A DNA stretch of 64,000 nt from Lactiplantibacillus songbeiensis. GTDB taxonomy: Bacteria; Bacillota; Bacilli; Lactobacillales; Lactobacillaceae. Shown here in pieces: positions 51,553-59,508 of this stretch. The stretch covers positions 1-64,000 of the forward strand of contig NZ_BJDL01000025.1 of the NCBI RefSeq assembly GCF_005405125.1, in the 5' to 3' direction. Numbering within the stretch: the stretch's first letter is position 1; every line of letters starts with the position of its first letter. The translations under genes and the position numbers were made by a program. The notes beneath the pieces are model-generated. The model searched no databases. It had not been told where the DNA came from and was given only the letters and a program-made list of their open reading frames with translations.

Positions 51553-52020
51553 CTAATCCCACGCTTCACCACTGTAAATCCGACGATAATAGTCTGTCAT
51601 GGCAGCATTCGTTATCACCTGACCATCGTCTGATTCCGCAGTGACCCCTACTCGTGCTATTCGCCATGGTAATTCTTGACGAGCCATAATTTCTAAACTA
51701 TTACCGGTTTCTCCTCGATATTCCTGCCAAACCGCATTAAGCAAATGTTGAATCTGCAGATCTTCAATGACTGGATTCAGGGTAACTAACTGTGTCAATG
51801 GACGATCATCATTGCCAAACTGATCAAAAAATACCGGTGATACTGGTCCTGAAGCCCAAGCTTCAAATTCCGTATCAATCAGGGGACGGTGTCGTAACGC
51901 ATTCGACCAGGCTTGGGTATAATACATTAATTGTTGTAATTTACGGGGTGACATCGCTGTTTGCGCCAAATACCAATCAGCAATTTCGGTCACGGTATAT
52001 AAACTAATTTTGTTTTGCAT
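51553..52020 (-). CDS. Panacea (SocA-like, DUF4065) domain protein
   Basis: A 155-residue protein with the Panacea-domain signature: VTEIADWYLAQTAMSPRKLQ, QLMYYTQAWSNALRHRPL and FEAWASGPVSPVFFDQFG. Panacea proteins act as antitoxins for many unrelated toxins or as proteolytic adaptors like SocA. The next gene downstream on the same strand (51218) is the natural candidate partner. The start is uncertain: an upstream TTG (52032) is also in frame and no strong ribosome binding site is seen. Confidence 0.75.
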   Translation of the reverse strand: MQNKISLYTVTEIADWYLAQTAMSPRKLQQLMYYTQAWSNALRHRPLIDTEFEAWASGPVSPVFFDQFGNDDRPLTQLVTLNPVIEDLQIQHLLNAVWQEYRGETGNSLEIMARQELPWRIARVGVTAESDDGQVITNAAMTDYYRRIYSGEAWD

Positions 52021-52149
52021 CTTAATGACCAACTTTCATCTATTGTCGTTACCTCAAAAGCTACGCAAACCAGCTTCACTTACTTCAAATAAATAATCAT
52101 TATCCAATTTTTATTTAATACTTGGGGAACACAAGCAGCTTTTCTCATT

Positions 52150-52199
52150 TAAAAAGCAGCCACCATTCCAACTCAAAGTAGGAACGCTGACTGCCAATT
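52150..52199 (-). terminator. terminator of the Phd-like gene
   Basis: On the minus strand GCAG-CA-CGTTCC faces GGAATG-TG-CTGC with mismatches, followed by TTTTTAAA, right after the stop at 52202. Confidence 0.65.
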
Positions 52200-52201
52200 G
52201 A

Positions 52202-52396
52202 TTAACTAAATTCTAGATCCTGTTGATTTTGTTTGCCTAAGGTTGCGACGATTTGGAGCCAGTCCTTCATGCTGACCATGACGGCTGAATCTTGGGTATT
52301 GGGATTCTCCACCTCAATGGTATCGTGGCCCTGATTAACAATTGTTAATAGCTGATTAATATTTTTCTTGGCTAATGCACTGGTGACTTTTTTCAT
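52202..52396 (-). CDS. Phd/YefM-type antitoxin, orphan
   Basis: A 64-residue protein with the Phd/YefM pattern: an N-terminal strand and helix (KKVTSALAKKNINQLLTIVN), then HDTIEVENPNTQDSAVMVSM followed by KDWLQIVATL, where family members have the AVxxxxxxW...T core. The ATG at 52396 follows GGGAG. No YoeB, Doc or other toxin gene lies next to it, since its terminator follows at once. It may be a solitary antitoxin or act on a partner elsewhere. Confidence 0.6.
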   Translation of the reverse strand: MKKVTSALAKKNINQLLTIVNQGHDTIEVENPNTQDSAVMVSMKDWLQIVATLGKQNQQDLEFS

Positions 52397-52570
52397 TCTC
52401 GCCATCTCCCAACTTGTTGAATGATTGCAAATATTGTGCGCCATAAACCGGGGCACGTCAAGCATTTTCGCAAGCTTTTACCGACTCCAGAAAATAACTT
52501 GAATACAGAAGATAATTTTACACTAATCAATCGACTCCTGCACTCAATCAGTCCCAAACGCAACTAAAAA

Positions 52571-52936
52571 TTAATGCCGTGGTCGTTCGAACATCGTCTT
52601 CATTACATTACGAATGATTTTAAGTTGTTCTGGTGAGACTGGCTGACCATTGTATTCAAATTGATTTTTCTTATTTTCAACGACTTTTTTTAAATCAACC
52701 GCCGTGGCATGGTCAGCGTGACTGGCTTTGCCAACTAGCTTATTATAATTTGTACCTAACACTTGGGCCACTTCTTTGAGTGTGCCTTTCGATGGCGTGT
52801 GTTTCTTCCAACTATAGATGGCACTCGCACTCAAACCAGCTAAAGTCGCCACTTCGGCCAATGTTAGCCCATTTTTCTTCGCAAACGCGCGGATATTCTT
52901 CAGTAACTCCCCGTTATCAAGCTTCATAAAGGCCAT
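52571..52936 (-). CDS. Cro/CI (Xre) family regulator
   Basis: A 121-residue protein. The helix-turn-helix lies at about 12-65 (IRAFAKKNGLTLAEVATLAG, LSASAIYSWKKHTPSKGTL). A helical C-terminal part (75-121) contains a region KNQFEYNGQPVSPEQLKIIR often seen in lactobacillar regulators of this type. It is a single gene with GGAGGGG before the start. The target is unknown. It is divergent from the NlpC/P60 gene at 53149. Confidence 0.8.
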   Translation of the reverse strand: MAFMKLDNGELLKNIRAFAKKNGLTLAEVATLAGLSASAIYSWKKHTPSKGTLKEVAQVLGTNYNKLVGKASHADHATAVDLKKVVENKKNQFEYNGQPVSPEQLKIIRNVMKTMFERPRH

Positions 52937-53148
52937 ATGGACCCCTCCGTTTCACTGATGTCTTTTAAAAAATATACAAATAATCCCGCCAAAATACAAG
53001 TCCAAATGGATTGCAGGTGACATATTCGCCCTCAATGCTTAATACAACAGCAAAATGCTTGCAATCGTCTTGTAATATTACTCCTTTACAATAAGTTACA
53101 TTGATTAAGAAAAAACGATACTTATATTAGAAAGGGTACTTACATATT

Positions 53149-53880
53149 ATGAAACGATTGTTTGCAACGATGGCGATGTTGATTGCCGGACTCACCTTTG
53201 GCTTAGTCGCCGCTCAAAAGGCGGACGCTAGTGGCACGAACCGCATCATCAGCACCACTAACATCACCAAAACCGCCTACACGCGTAAAAGCGCCGCGGG
53301 GGCGACCTACAATATGACCGGCTCAACGCAAAATTTCACTTTTGTAAAGACGCATTCATTAAAAAGTTACCCTTCCACAACTTGGATGGCAACTCAAAAA
53401 CGTTACGTCTACAAGACGAACGGTAAAAAATATTTATACTACTACGTCACTAACGCTAATAAGACGGCTGCTGGTTGGGTCTGGCATGGTTATTTAAAGA
53501 AGAAAACTAATTCATTTACCAACATGTATAAAGTCGCTAAGTCCAAATTAGGCACACGCTACTCATACGGTGCCAATGGGCCTTACAGCTTTGATTGTTC
53601 TGGTTATACCAAATACGTTTTCAAGCAAGCAGCTAAGAAAACCTTAGCGCGGACCGCTCAAAGCCAATATTACTCAACTAAAAAAGTTTCCCGGGGCAAT
53701 GCCAAGAAAGGCGACCTCGTCTTCTTCGGTTCCAGCACTGGTTCAATTAGCCACGTTGGGATTTACGTTGGCCATGGTAAGATGATTGACGCCCAGAATA
53801 ATGGCGTCACCCAAGAAAAGATCTACGTTTCTTGGTGGAACGCGGTCGGTTATTCACGACCAGTTAACTTTGGTGCTTAA
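53149..53880 (+). CDS. secreted NlpC/P60 endopeptidase with SH3-like region
   Basis: The 243-residue wall hydrolase has a signal peptide (1-27, KADA). A basic beta-rich segment (40-120, YYYVTNANKTAAGWVWHGYL) resembles the SLAP/SH3-like wall-binding repeats. The NlpC/P60 domain (125-243) has the catalytic Cys in FDCSGYTKYV, the His in SHVGIYVGHG and the polar residue in MIDAQNNG. The catalytic domain is very similar to the 37873-38427 protein, which lacks the middle region. It is monocistronic with its own terminator. Confidence 0.9.
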   Translation: MKRLFATMAMLIAGLTFGLVAAQKADASGTNRIISTTNITKTAYTRKSAAGATYNMTGSTQNFTFVKTHSLKSYPSTTWMATQKRYVYKTNGKKYLYYYVTNANKTAAGWVWHGYLKKKTNSFTNMYKVAKSKLGTRYSYGANGPYSFDCSGYTKYVFKQAAKKTLARTAQSQYYSTKKVSRGNAKKGDLVFFGSSTGSISHVGIYVGHGKMIDAQNNGVTQEKIYVSWWNAVGYSRPVNFGA

Positions 53881-53956
53881 TATTTAGCTAGTCCACGTCA
53901 TGATTTAAATTATCTCAACCTCAACGGATTTGAATCATGGTTGCGATTAGTGTTAA

Positions 53957-53998
53957 GCAAGCTCGTTCAGACAATTTTGTCTGGGCGAGCTTTTTTTA
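53957..53998 (+). terminator. terminator of the NlpC/P60 gene
   Basis: AAGCTCGTTCAGACA and TGTCTGGGCGAGCTT pair over 15 positions with one mismatch and a 4-base loop. TTTTTTT follows. Confidence 0.88.
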
Positions 53999-54009
53999 TG
54001 CCCGTATAC

Positions 54010-54041
54010 AAAAAAGAGCCAAGTCTTAACGACTCAACTCT
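54010..54041 (-). terminator. terminator of the 54048 gene
   Basis: On the minus strand GAGTTGAGTC and GACTTGGCTC pair (three G-T pairs) with a 5-base loop and TTTTTTG after it. Confidence 0.7.
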
Positions 54042-54047
54042 CATCAA

Positions 54048-54572
54048 TCAGGCTCGTGCCTCAACTTGATCCGCACCTTGTTCTACCAATAGCAGTTCCA
54101 CACATTGCCGGACTAACTGCGCTTGCAAATGTTGCGCTGCTGCAAAGTGATGTAACGCAAACCAATGTAGCCCTTGCTCAATCACGGCTAACAACGAAAT
54201 CACAATCGCTAGTCCTAATGCTAACTGTAGCCCAACCGTTGGCGTCAAAGTACCAATAAACTGTAGCCACTCCGTCATAATCACTAAACCAATCAACACA
54301 TTTTGCAAAGGACTCGGAATATGTAAATAACGCCGCCCTTTTTCTGCCACCATGGCCGCAAACCACGCCTCATCCAAATGACGCATGAGCTTAATACGCA
54401 TTTTTTTATCATCGAACCGATAGTAACCCATGAATGAACTTAAACGATCCAAGATTTCTGGATGATTAGCCACGCCCGAATACCGCACGGATACTTTGGT
54501 CACAATCAATACAATTCCTAGTAACACTAACAAACTGGTGTTAAAAATTAAGATTCCCCAAGCTACCGCCAT
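54048..54572 (-). CDS. membrane protein of unknown function
   Basis: The 174-residue protein has one membrane helix at 5-25, a basic cytoplasmic-looking loop (MRIKLMRHLDEAWFAAMVAE), two more helices (about 85-105 and 112-135) and an Ala/Gln/His-rich C-terminal helix. No catalytic residues are visible. The start follows GGGAGGTGA. It is a single gene closed by its own terminator. I do not recognise the family. Confidence 0.55.
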   Translation of the reverse strand: MAVAWGILIFNTSLLVLLGIVLIVTKVSVRYSGVANHPEILDRLSSFMGYYRFDDKKMRIKLMRHLDEAWFAAMVAEKGRRYLHIPSPLQNVLIGLVIMTEWLQFIGTLTPTVGLQLALGLAIVISLLAVIEQGLHWFALHHFAAAQHLQAQLVRQCVELLLVEQGADQVEARA

Positions 54573-54670
54573 TCGCGGTCACCTCCCCGAGTTTAGAAAA
54601 CGATTACTTTAATTATAGCAAACTTTTCCAACTTACGACTGCTTTTATCAGGTTAAAACCAGGTCAACGC

Positions 54671-54717
54671 CAAAAAACGGCCTTCAGCACGCCGCTGATT
54701 GCGTGCTGAAGGCCGAT
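54671..54717 (-). terminator. terminator of the MutS2-like gene
   Basis: CGGCCTTCAGCACGC and GCGTGCTGAAGGCCG form a 15-bp perfect stem with an 8-base loop and a TTTTTT run on the minus strand. Confidence 0.92.
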
Positions 54718-54721
54718 AAGA

Positions 54722-56245
54722 TTAGTCGGTTTTAGTGGCGAGTCGTTCACGGGCCGCGGTAATAATCGGTTGGGCTAATCCTAACCGTTCCGCTAACCAG
54801 ATAGCTTCACTGGCCCCGACTTGATGCAATAGTAGTCGGTAAGTCGGCCGTAGTGTCTTTTGGTCAAAAGCCATCGTGGCCGTCATAAACGTTGGGCAGT
54901 CAACCGCATAACTCTTAATCGCACTGAAATGTGTCGTGGCAATAATCGTCGCCTGTTGTTGCCGTAAATACTCGATAATCGCAATACTCAAGGCCGAACC
55001 CTCTTCTGGATCAGTCCCACTACCAATTTCATCTAGTAAAACCAACGCATTCGGCTGAATACCAGCCGTCATTTCAACCAACGTGGTCATTTCCGCCGCA
55101 AACGTACTCAATTGGGCCGTGATACTTTGATTATCCCCAATATCGATCCAGAATTGGCTAAAGACCGCCATTTCTGTACCGGTCGCAGCTGGTAGTTCCA
55201 AACCCACTTGGACCATCAGGGCAAACAACGCAATGGTTTTTAGAACCACTGTCTTCCCACCAGAGTTAGCCCCCGTAATCATTAAACCTTGATGCGGGGC
55301 AAGTTCAATATCTAACGGGATTACGTGCTCACCAAGTAAGGGATGCCGTCCCGCAACAATTTTAATGTGCTGGTTCGTATTTAGCGCAGGAGCCTGACTA
55401 TTCGTGTCGAGGCCGTAATGCCCGCGCGCCAAGATTTGATCAAGCTGACTAAGCAGCACTTGATTTTTCGTCAGTGCGTCCCACTGTTCCTGAACGTCAC
55501 CGGTTAAGGTCGCCAATAGCTGATAAACTTCGGCACTCTCCGCGGTAATTAAGTTGCTTAACACCGCGCCTTTTTTTGCCGCTGTGGCGGGCTCAAAGAA
55601 AATCGTCGAACCCGTATCGGATTGATCAACCGCTTGACCACTAAACCGGTTCTTATAACTGGCTTTTAGCTGGATACAAACACGGTCATTACGGGTAATC
55701 AACCGCCGACTCTGGACCGCTTGCGGATGCTTTTGTACAAACTGCGTTAAGGCCGTTTGCACTTGTTGCCGCTGCTTACTGATTTGTTGCCGTAAGTCGG
55801 CCAGTTCTGGGGTGGCGTGATCGGCCACCTGTCCATGCACAATCACTTGTGCCAGTCGACCTTGTAGGCCACTGAGCCGAGTTGCCGGTGCCATCATTGT
55901 CACTAGATGCGGGGCCAGCGTTTGATGCGTCTGCAGCGTCAATTTTAACCGTTGCAAACTAGTCAAAAAGTCACTGATTAGCCCTAACTGCTGGGCATTT
56001 AAGAGTAAGCCTTGTGCCAGCTTCGTTTGTAACGCATCTAGTTGATCCAGGTCAAAGAACGTTAACGTGACATCGTTAGCTAATAACCGATGTGCTTCCG
56101 TGGTTAAGGTCAATTGAGCTTGCACCGCCGCTAAATCGGTCAGATTAGGCGCCGCTTGTAAATCCGCTGCCGCCCGTTTACTATGCGTATAGGTTGCAAC
56201 CGTGGTTAAAATTTGGTCTAACTGGGTAATTTGTTTTAAATTCAT
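54722..56245 (-). CDS. MutS2-like ATPase lacking the C-terminal nuclease region
   Basis: A 507-residue MutS-family protein. Residues 1-120 and 170-290 form the core and clamp domains. The ATPase domain has Walker A GANSGGKTV near 330, Walker B LVLLDEIGSGTDPEEG near 405 and the conserved TTHF motif near 440. Full MutS2 proteins have about 780 residues with a long coiled coil plus KOW and Smr nuclease domains. Those are absent here, and a perfect terminator follows the stop at once, so this is a short paralogue rather than a recent truncation. It starts after AAGGAG. Confidence 0.85.
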   Translation of the reverse strand: MNLKQITQLDQILTTVATYTHSKRAAADLQAAPNLTDLAAVQAQLTLTTEAHRLLANDVTLTFFDLDQLDALQTKLAQGLLLNAQQLGLISDFLTSLQRLKLTLQTHQTLAPHLVTMMAPATRLSGLQGRLAQVIVHGQVADHATPELADLRQQISKQRQQVQTALTQFVQKHPQAVQSRRLITRNDRVCIQLKASYKNRFSGQAVDQSDTGSTIFFEPATAAKKGAVLSNLITAESAEVYQLLATLTGDVQEQWDALTKNQVLLSQLDQILARGHYGLDTNSQAPALNTNQHIKIVAGRHPLLGEHVIPLDIELAPHQGLMITGANSGGKTVVLKTIALFALMVQVGLELPAATGTEMAVFSQFWIDIGDNQSITAQLSTFAAEMTTLVEMTAGIQPNALVLLDEIGSGTDPEEGSALSIAIIEYLRQQQATIIATTHFSAIKSYAVDCPTFMTATMAFDQKTLRPTYRLLLHQVGASEAIWLAERLGLAQPIITAARERLATKTD

Positions 56246-56459
56246 TTCTTCTCCTTGCAGCGAACAGCATGGAGAAACTCATTATTTTGAATTGTCGGTC
56301 CTGCTGTTGCTAAAACTTGCACTGATTTGTGCCGGACATCGCGCGACAATTTAGCACACTCATTAACGTCACCCCTTGTTTTTGCTGGTGTTAACTGTAT
56401 CATATCGTGGTAATTCGGGCAAATATTGGCCTGACGCACGCTTTGTGACCACCCTAGTT

Positions 56460-57074
56460 TCAACACAAGTATGTCTTCCAAAAATCTAGCGGCTTGTTTC
56501 CAGCAATTAGTATCTTAGAACCATCGCTTTGACATTCGATAATGGCCACGACTGGATATTGTTTATCATTTCTAAATTTTCCACCTTGTAAATTCAAAAG
56601 CGATAACGGCCGATAGTGAGCTTCGTCATGAACTAATGCCAGTGCTATCAACTCACGTCTAGTTCTAATCGCATGCTGATAGTTCAAATGCAAATAAGTC
56701 CCCATACCGGTAACCGTTAAATCCAATTTATCCAAATAAGGTAACAAATTAAGAATCTGCAATTTTTGAAAGGTAGAACCATCTGACTTCACCTGTAAGT
56801 TACTTACTATTACATGGTTTCTCTGTAAATCGTGCCAAAAACGTTTTGCACCACCTTGTTTATACCCTAATCCGCATAAATGCAAAAAATTTTCCGGTAG
56901 AAAATAAAAATTAAGGCACAATATACGATTACCAGCTTTATATAAATAACAGCGTTCTTTTTCAATAAAATTATTGGCGACGTACACTTGAGCTACTTTC
57001 AAAACTGGCATAAAAGATACAATTTTTCGACCCTCTGATTGATTAGCTCGTCTATATTTTGCCTTAATATCCAA
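56460..57074 (-). CDS. PBECR4-like (barnase/EndoU/colicin/RelE-type) nuclease domain protein
   Basis: This 204-residue protein carries FLPENFLHLCGLGYKQGG near residue 60, then AKRFWHDLQRNHVIVSNLQV and STFQKLQILNLLPYLDKLD. This is the NFLHLTG-Fy-L-i-K-elL pattern I associate with PBECR4, a family predicted to be RNases in mobile elements. The catalytic residues are not firmly known. The start is a TTG with a weak AGG. An ATG at residue 22 has no site. It lies 30 nt after a Rho-independent terminator that closes a structured repeat RNA, so a basal read-through level would express it. It is more AT-rich than its neighbours. Confidence 0.6.
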   Translation of the reverse strand: MDIKAKYRRANQSEGRKIVSFMPVLKVAQVYVANNFIEKERCYLYKAGNRILCLNFYFLPENFLHLCGLGYKQGGAKRFWHDLQRNHVIVSNLQVKSDGSTFQKLQILNLLPYLDKLDLTVTGMGTYLHLNYQHAIRTRRELIALALVHDEAHYRPLSLLNLQGGKFRNDKQYPVVAIIECQSDGSKILIAGNKPLDFWKTYLC

Positions 57075-57103
57075 AGTATATAACCTAATTTCAAATTTTA
57101 TTT

Positions 57104-57151
57104 TAAAAAAAGACTGATTGCATCTCTTAAATTAAAGAAATACAATCAGTC
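57104..57151 (-). terminator. terminator between repeat RNA and PBECR4-like gene
   Basis: ACTGATTG and CAATCAGT pair (9 bp with the flanking G/C) around a 22-base AT-rich loop, followed by CTTTTTTT on the minus strand. It ends the repeat RNA 30 nt before the TTG start of the nuclease gene. Confidence 0.75.
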
Positions 57152-57318
57152 GTGTATCAGGTTTTTCTGTTCTCAGCGAACGCTAGTGAACACTCAACTA
57201 GCAACTACTATCTGGATTTTTCTGTCCCCAGCAGACGTTAATCAACCATCAAAATTGGTTAACAATTCTATCTGATTTTATAGTTGCCTGATCAACTAAG
57301 AGAATAACTTACTCTTTA
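57104..57318 (-). ncRNA. tandem-repeat structured RNA upstream of the PBECR4-like gene
   Basis: After a promoter (57354-57326) two tandem units follow: U1 57273-57214 (60 nt) and U2 57213-57160 (54 nt). Both begin AGATAG and end ACAGAAAAA(T/C)CC. Each holds two hairpins whose sequences differ but still pair. First: GTTAACCA with TGGTTgattAAC in U1, GCTAGT with ACTAGC in U2. Second: GTCT-GCTGG-GGAC in U1, GTTC-GCTGA-GAAC in U2, with a conserved GCTGR loop. TGATAC after U2 looks like the start of a third unit. A terminator closes the RNA. The layout equals that of type III antitoxin RNAs. No protein frame fits. Confidence 0.6.
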
Positions 57319-57325
57319 TAATTTG

Positions 57326-57354
57326 ATATTAACAGCTACTGCTTCAATAATCAA
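57326..57354 (-). promoter_or_regulatory. promoter of the repeat RNA
   Basis: TTGATT (57354-57349), a 17-base spacer and TAATAT (57331-57326) on the minus strand. Transcription would start near 57318, about 45 nt before the first repeat unit. Confidence 0.5.
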
Positions 57355-57455
57355 CAATATGAAGCAATATGAAACAAAGTTTACAATAACTTTATATCCA
57401 AACATGCTGTACGATTAATCTCTGAAAAACAGCTCTATGATTAACTTAACAGTGT

Positions 57456-57477
57456 CTCTTTTTCTGTGCCTATCTTT
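57456..57477 (-). repeat. possible degenerate repeat unit
   Basis: On the minus strand AGATAG is followed after two bases by ACAGAAAAA, that is, the two ends of the repeat unit at 57273-57160 with the hairpins missing. It lies upstream of the promoter and may be the scar of a deleted unit. Confidence 0.35.
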
Positions 57478-57485
57478 CCATCCAA

Positions 57486-57517
57486 CAAAAAAGGACACCC
57501 AACTGGATGTCCTCTTT
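57486..57517 (-). terminator. terminator of the DUF402 gene
   Basis: AGGACATCC with GGGTGTCCT forms a short stem on the minus strand followed by TTTTTTG, about 45 nt after the 57562 stop. It separates the DUF402 gene from the repeat RNA unit. Confidence 0.75.
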
Positions 57518-57561
57518 TCTTAACTAAACTAAATTACGCTACTGGCTCGCCGCCAGCAGAG

Positions 57562-58110
57562 CTATTGCCGACGTGATAATTCTTGATAACGGCTATACCA
57601 GATATCAATGTATTCTTGTGAGAATGGGCCCTTTTTATGCTTGATCCAATCCACTAACACTTTCACGTTAGCTTTTAAGATGCGGTCGGTCTCAGGCGGG
57701 TATTGCCATTTGGCCCCATGCTCCTCGTACTCATCAACATCCAATAAACGGCGCTCACCATCGGGGAAAACTTTGACGTCCAAGTCATAGTCGATGTACT
57801 TCAAAGCCTCTTTATCTAAAACATATGGTGAAGCTAAATTACAATAATATGAAACACCGTTGTCGCGAATCATCGCCACGATATTAAACCAATAATGCTT
57901 ATGAAAATAAACGATTGCCGGTTCACGAGTCACCCACCGCCGACCATCATCTTCGGTGACCAGGGTATGATCGTTGCAACCAATTAAGACATTTTCGCTT
58001 GTTTTGAGTACCATTGTATCGCGCCAAGTTCGATGTAAACTCCCGTCGTGCTTATAGCTTTTGATCGTAATGAAGTCGCCTTCCTTAGGTCCTTTAGCTT
58101 CGCGCGTCAT
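57562..58110 (-). CDS. DUF402 nucleoside tri-/diphosphate phosphatase (Ntdp-like)
   Basis: A 182-residue protein. [20 protein letters not shown] near the N-terminus, [20 protein letters not shown] in the middle, and [30 protein letters not shown] (quoted as three parts of one conserved stretch: the N, then DYDLD and the DG acidic groups that bind metal) define DUF402. Family members hydrolyse nucleoside tri- and diphosphates with Mn or Co. The family length and a TATAAT at 58172-58167, which would start transcription inside the longer frame, favour the ATG at 58110 over 58161. It is downstream of recX on the same strand. Confidence 0.8.
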   Translation of the reverse strand: MTREAKGPKEGDFITIKSYKHDGSLHRTWRDTMVLKTSENVLIGCNDHTLVTEDDGRRWVTREPAIVYFHKHYWFNIVAMIRDNGVSYYCNLASPYVLDKEALKYIDYDLDVKVFPDGERRLLDVDEYEEHGAKWQYPPETDRILKANVKVLVDWIKHKKGPFSQEYIDIWYSRYQELSRRQ

Positions 58111-58166
58111 GTATCGCCCAACTTTCCAAAACATCAGGGTAAAAATTTCATCGAATTTCATTAAAT

Positions 58167-58175
58167 ATTATAACA
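58167..58175 (-). promoter_or_regulatory. extended -10 element of the DUF402 gene
   Basis: TGTTATAAT on the minus strand is an extended -10 with no clear -35. Its position argues that translation starts at 58110 rather than 58161. Confidence 0.45.
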
Positions 58176-58211
58176 GATTTTAATGGCGCGCGCGTACCTA
58201 TTTACCCGGTT

Positions 58212-59015
58212 TCACTCCTCAGCGTCTTGTTCCTCAATAAATTTATTAATATCATCGATTAAAAAACCCTTTTGATATAAGTTCCGTTTCGTCCGCATTC
58301 GGCGCTCCGACGGCTTATATTTCCGGTTACGCCGCCACAGCTTTTCCCCTTGTGCAACCAAGGCTTCCCACTGTTCATCGACATCTGGTTCCAAATCCAA
58401 GGCGTCGATTGCCGCAGTAATCGTTTCATTATCGAAGCCCTTGGTCATTAGACCCTGCCGGACTTTTTGTTGCATCGTCTTGAACGCTTGGCGATGATAG
58501 CGTTTCGCAAGCTTTTGTGCCATCGCCGTGGCATTGTCTAACCGATCATCACTTGAGAATTGACCGGCCAACGCATCATCAATCAACTGCTCACCAACAC
58601 CTTTTAAACGCAACTTTTGCCGAATCACCCGTGGCCCCTTATCCGAGGTGTTCTTGGCGGTCCGCACATACGCATCGGCATATTGCCTATCATCTAACAA
58701 GTGCAGCTCACGTAACTTTTTCATCGTTTGCGTGATGACGTCTTCCTCAATTTCTTCTTGAACCAGCTTGTCATGCACTTCTTTTTCGGTCCGCAAGCTG
58801 TGTGACAAATAATCTAAGGCCCGTGAATAAGCCCGCGAGACATCATCGGCGGCCATCATCTCTAATTGAAGTGCTGGGGTAATCTCCATGCCCTTGGCGA
58901 CTCGATACTTAATCATGACGGCTTCGCTAATCGGAAATGCGTACTTTTCATCTAAATATAAATTATAGCGGCCCTTCCGTTTTTGAGCCTGAATCATCGT
59001 TACTTTCGCTACCAT
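58212..59015 (-). CDS. recX: regulatory protein RecX
   Basis: RecX limits RecA filament growth. The 267-residue all-helical protein consists of three-helix repeats: [40 protein letters not shown] and [20 protein letters not shown], then two more divergent repeats to the C-terminus ([20 protein letters not shown]). The long form is usual in lactobacilli. It starts after GGAGG. Confidence 0.92.
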   Translation of the reverse strand: MVAKVTMIQAQKRKGRYNLYLDEKYAFPISEAVMIKYRVAKGMEITPALQLEMMAADDVSRAYSRALDYLSHSLRTEKEVHDKLVQEEIEEDVITQTMKKLRELHLLDDRQYADAYVRTAKNTSDKGPRVIRQKLRLKGVGEQLIDDALAGQFSSDDRLDNATAMAQKLAKRYHRQAFKTMQQKVRQGLMTKGFDNETITAAIDALDLEPDVDEQWEALVAQGEKLWRRNRKYKPSERRMRTKRNLYQKGFLIDDINKFIEEQDAEE

Positions 59016-59166
59016 CTTATCCTCCGCTTCACTATCGCTAGTCTTTCATTACCTAATGTATCAAACTTTAACGCTCACTTCACGTCTTAAACTTGCACTT
59101 TTCTAGCATTTGAAGCGTTATTATCTTGTCAAGCACCTGACAAAATTCATGTAATGGAGGTACTTT

Positions 59167-59364
59167 ATGCAAACTTGGCAAACGGGACGCTTAACCATCG
59201 TGATTCTAACCGATGATCCTGAAACCGCTCAGCGGACGTTCAGTCAGCTGGGCCATGATCCCACCCCCGCCCAAATTAACGACTTCAGCAACGCGATTGC
59301 ACAATTAGCCGGAGCGCCGTTTGAAATGGCAGTTTTACGCACCACTTATCAGTTTCAACGTTAG
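59167..59364 (+). CDS. DUF1659-like small protein
   Basis: A 65-residue protein that aligns with the 60444-60656 protein over its length (T/K-W near the start, then a hydrophobic strand, D, QINDFSNAIAQLAG and a C-terminal Y-Q motif). DUF1659 proteins are small, of unknown function, and usually paired with DUF2922 proteins. This copy has no DUF2922 gene next to it but shares its terminator sequence with the cassette downstream. GGAGG precedes the start. Confidence 0.55.
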   Translation: MQTWQTGRLTIVILTDDPETAQRTFSQLGHDPTPAQINDFSNAIAQLAGAPFEMAVLRTTYQFQR

Positions 59365-59389
59365 AACTTAATCCATCCCATACTATTCA

Positions 59390-59419
59390 TGACGTCATCC
59401 TAACTGGGTGGCGTTTTTT
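59390..59419 (+). terminator. terminator, first copy of a duplicated element
   Basis: GACGTCATCC, TAACT, GGGTGGCGTTTTTT form a short terminator after the 59167 gene. The same 29-bp sequence with one change recurs at 60323-60351. Confidence 0.78.
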
Positions 59420-59508
59420 GTAAAGAATCAGTAGCTCTTTTGTAAAGATTACAGATGATCTAAAAAACAATGTTATCCTTAAACATGACATCTTTTAGGA
59501 GGCTTAAA

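Noticed and set aside
56242-56481. 79-codon frame between the PBECR4-like and MutS2-like genes
   Set aside because: It overlaps the end of the upstream gene and the MutS2-like leader, and its sequence has no protein-like pattern. I see only a leader region there.
57160-57273. T-box riboswitch for the PBECR4-like gene
   Set aside because: The AGGGTGGNACCGCG T-box core and the Stem I landmarks are absent. The two-unit repeat does not match that architecture.
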